The position numbers and the translations under genes were made by a program. 44,282 nucleotides of DNA, taken from positions 375 to 44,656 of the forward strand of contig NZ_LLXX01000206.1 in the NCBI RefSeq assembly GCF_001440405.1. The letters run 5' to 3'. This DNA comes from Bradyrhizobium valentinum. GTDB lineage: Bacteria; Pseudomonadota; Alphaproteobacteria; Rhizobiales; Xanthobacteraceae. Positions 43,293-44,282 of this stretch are shown here, piece by piece; position 1 is the first letter of the stretch, and every line of letters begins with the position of its first letter. The notes below the pieces were generated by a model, which searched no databases, was not told the origin of the DNA, and saw nothing but the letters and a program-made list of their open reading frames with translations.

Positions 43293-43434
43293 ATGATCAA
43301 AACGTCGTGCGTATCGTGGACCCGTAAACACATGACCCGCTCTCGCTGGGCCGTGGAAGGAGTCGTGCGCTAGGAATTCGACGACGCGATCTTTTCACCA
43401 GGCCCCGCCGGCATCGGACGGGGCCTTTTGTTTG
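43293..43434 (+). ncRNA. Candidate terminated transcript (small RNA or DUF1127 leader)
   Basis: A promoter-like pair TTGATT (43258-43263) and TAACTA (43281-43286) with the ideal 17-base spacer predicts a start near 43293. The strong terminator at 43400-43433 follows about 140 bases later, with no ORF between. It is either a small RNA or an attenuated 5' leader of the DUF1127 gene, whose start is 38 bases beyond the terminator. No RNA family match is claimed. Confidence 0.4.
43400..43433 (+). terminator. Intrinsic terminator upstream of the DUF1127 gene
   Basis: GGCCCCG (43401-43407) pairs with CGGGGCC (43419-43425), extended by A-T pairing on the outside, and is followed by TTTTGTTT. It lies only 38 bases before the DUF1127 start, with an AGGAGC ribosome site between. 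Confidence 0.85.
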
Positions 43435-43471
43435 GCCACGCTCCCTGCCGGCATAACAGCAGGAGCATCCG

Positions 43472-43882
43472 ATGCCATCCCAACAGACGAACCTCACATC
43501 CGAGACCGGGCGCGATGCCGCAGGGCTCGGCCTCGACCTCGCCATCGCTTTGGTGAAAGACGCCTCGGGCAATGCTTTGGCCGAGGCGTGCCCCGATGCC
43601 TCCATCGCAGCGGTGAGAGACGCTTTCTCGGAAAAGGAAGCGGCTGGACCACCAGTCGCATCGACGCGGAGCGTCTTGAGTTTGCTCCGGGGATATTGGC
43701 ATGCGTTTCGAAAACGGCGCCAACGCGAGAGGTTGCTAGTCAGTTTGCACGACCTGAGTGACAGAGAGCTGATGGATATCGGCCTAACACCCAGTGACAT
43801 CGACTACATCGTCGCTGGCCGAGCTATTGAAAGGCTCAGAGATGGCACGACGTATCTAGGGCTGTCTCGTGGTGTGATGTAA
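43472..43882 (+). CDS. DUF1127 domain-containing protein
   Basis: 136 residues. The C-terminal DUF1127 motif is clear at about 70-120: WHAFRKRRQRERLLVSLHDL then SDRELMDIGLTPSDIDYIV. The family is short, Arg-rich and involved in RNA-linked regulation of phosphate and carbon metabolism in a few rhizobia and relatives. Here the motif is preceded by an unusual 65-residue extension (about half the protein) with no recognised domain. An AGGAGC site precedes ATG 43472. The preceding terminator suggests attenuation or a separate small transcript. Confidence 0.85.
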   Translation: MPSQQTNLTSETGRDAAGLGLDLAIALVKDASGNALAEACPDASIAAVRDAFSEKEAAGPPVASTRSVLSLLRGYWHAFRKRRQRERLLVSLHDLSDRELMDIGLTPSDIDYIVAGRAIERLRDGTTYLGLSRGVM

Positions 43883-44282
43883 CTGATGGTAAGTCATCGC
43901 CAGTTCTGCACGTTTAGTGGCAGGCCGTCGGGCGGATCAGCGAAGCGTGATCCGCGACTTTTCTACAATCGTCGTGACATGGCGGATTACGCTAACGCGG
44001 ATCCGCCATCGAGCTGCATTCGCGACCAACACCACTTGCCGATGGCGCCATCTTTTTCGTCCGCTAAGGGTCAAAACGCGAAGTCCGGGCGGCCTTGCTC
44101 CACGTCCGCTCTAACCCAGCAAGCAGACGTCGACGGGGCGCTGCCTGCGTTCACATTGTCGTCGCTCCCCTCGTCCTTGCCAAACAGCACCTGCCACCAC
44201 CATCCGACCAGCGCAGCGTGCGTGCGGGACCTCTATGCTGCCAGAAACGGTATCTCGACCGCCAGTGTATAGCCGTTGACCA
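43883..44282. other. Gene-poor tail with palindromes; possible 3' end of a minus-strand gene
   Basis: About 400 bases with no supportable complete gene. Two hairpins share a GGCGGAT arm: 43931-43955 (GGCGGATCAGCGAAGCGTGA then TCCGC) and 43981-44007 (GGCGGATTACGCTAACGCGG then ATCCGCC); they resemble Bradyrhizobium REP-like elements. At the edge the minus strand reads VNGYTLAVEIPFLAA and a stop (44233-44235), which could be the last 15 codons of a gene beyond the window, but this is too short to judge. Confidence 0.4.

Noticed and set aside
42937..43296. 118-codon plus-strand frame through the coaA start and repeat B
   Set aside because: It crosses coaA in antisense and a repeat; no ribosome site or family.
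43886..44272. 128-codon plus-strand frame in the tail
   Set aside because: It runs through two palindromic repeats, has no ribosome site and shows no protein-like pattern.
44233..44282. Last 15 codons of a minus-strand gene (VNGYTLAVEIPFLAA)
   Set aside because: Too short to support; kept only as a note in the tail region.

Overview
The window is high-GC alphaproteobacterial chromosome, most likely Bradyrhizobium or a close relative (Nitrobacteraceae). The grounds are the TIGR03808/TIGR03809 gene pair, which as I recall it is a Rhizobiales marker, together with two DUF2336 genes, DUF5330, DUF1491, DUF1127 and a MucR/Ros regulator. Several intergenic palindromic repeats also look like those scattered through Bradyrhizobium genomes. 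No rRNA, tRNA, CRISPR array, prophage or IS element was seen.

Layout. 1-2.2 kb (minus): a cut-off DUF2336 gene and a membrane diguanylate cyclase. 2.6-5.7 kb (plus): a compact ECF sigma factor, anti-sigma factor and secreted subtilase module. 5.7-8.0 kb: a candidate terminated small RNA, then the convergent TIGR03809/TIGR03808 pair. 8.3-13.2 kb (minus): pyroglutamyl peptidase, then tctC-tctB-tctA-meaB in transcription order. 13.4-15.3 kb: an SRPBCC protein, a DUF4163/DUF3298 secreted protein and an mntA-hepT toxin-antitoxin module whose hepT carries a one-base frameshift. 15.35-19.9 kb (minus): the two methylmalonyl-CoA mutase subunits with a GFA-family gene between them. Together with meaB these give propionyl-CoA/methylmalonyl-CoA metabolism and the chaperone that protects the B12 enzyme.

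19.97-21.7 kb (minus): folP-folB-folK with overlapping ends, then DUF4332 and a DUF2267-like gene. 22.9-27.3 kb (plus): HerA-like ATPase, GT87 glycosyltransferase and M20 peptidase. 27.3-27.95 kb: a RAYT transposase gene framed by an inverted pair of REP hairpins. 28-31.6 kb (minus): class II aldolase, NAD-dependent epimerase and a GT39 glycosyltransferase.

32-40.4 kb is a conserved-looking block: mucR, sufE, DUF5330, a DivJ-like PAS histidine kinase, a peptidoglycan-binding protein, an orphan DUF1778 antitoxin, DUF1491, the second DUF2336 gene, a small conserved ORF and a lipoprotein. Three CtrA-type boxes (TTAA-N7-TTAA or one mismatch) lie in its promoter regions and none was found in any other intergenic region, which suggests cell-cycle control. 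40.4-44.3 kb looks more mobile: a beta-lactamase-fold serine hydrolase, then coaA framed by a 66-base direct repeat, a second candidate small RNA or attenuated leader, a DUF1127 gene and a gene-poor tail with palindromes.

The most noteworthy points are the prodomain-like extracytoplasmic domain of the anti-sigma factor beside its subtilase neighbour, the clustered CtrA boxes beside DUF2336 and the DivJ-like kinase, the decayed hepT, the two unannotated terminated transcripts and the RAYT/REP unit. All calls are by eye; no database search was run.
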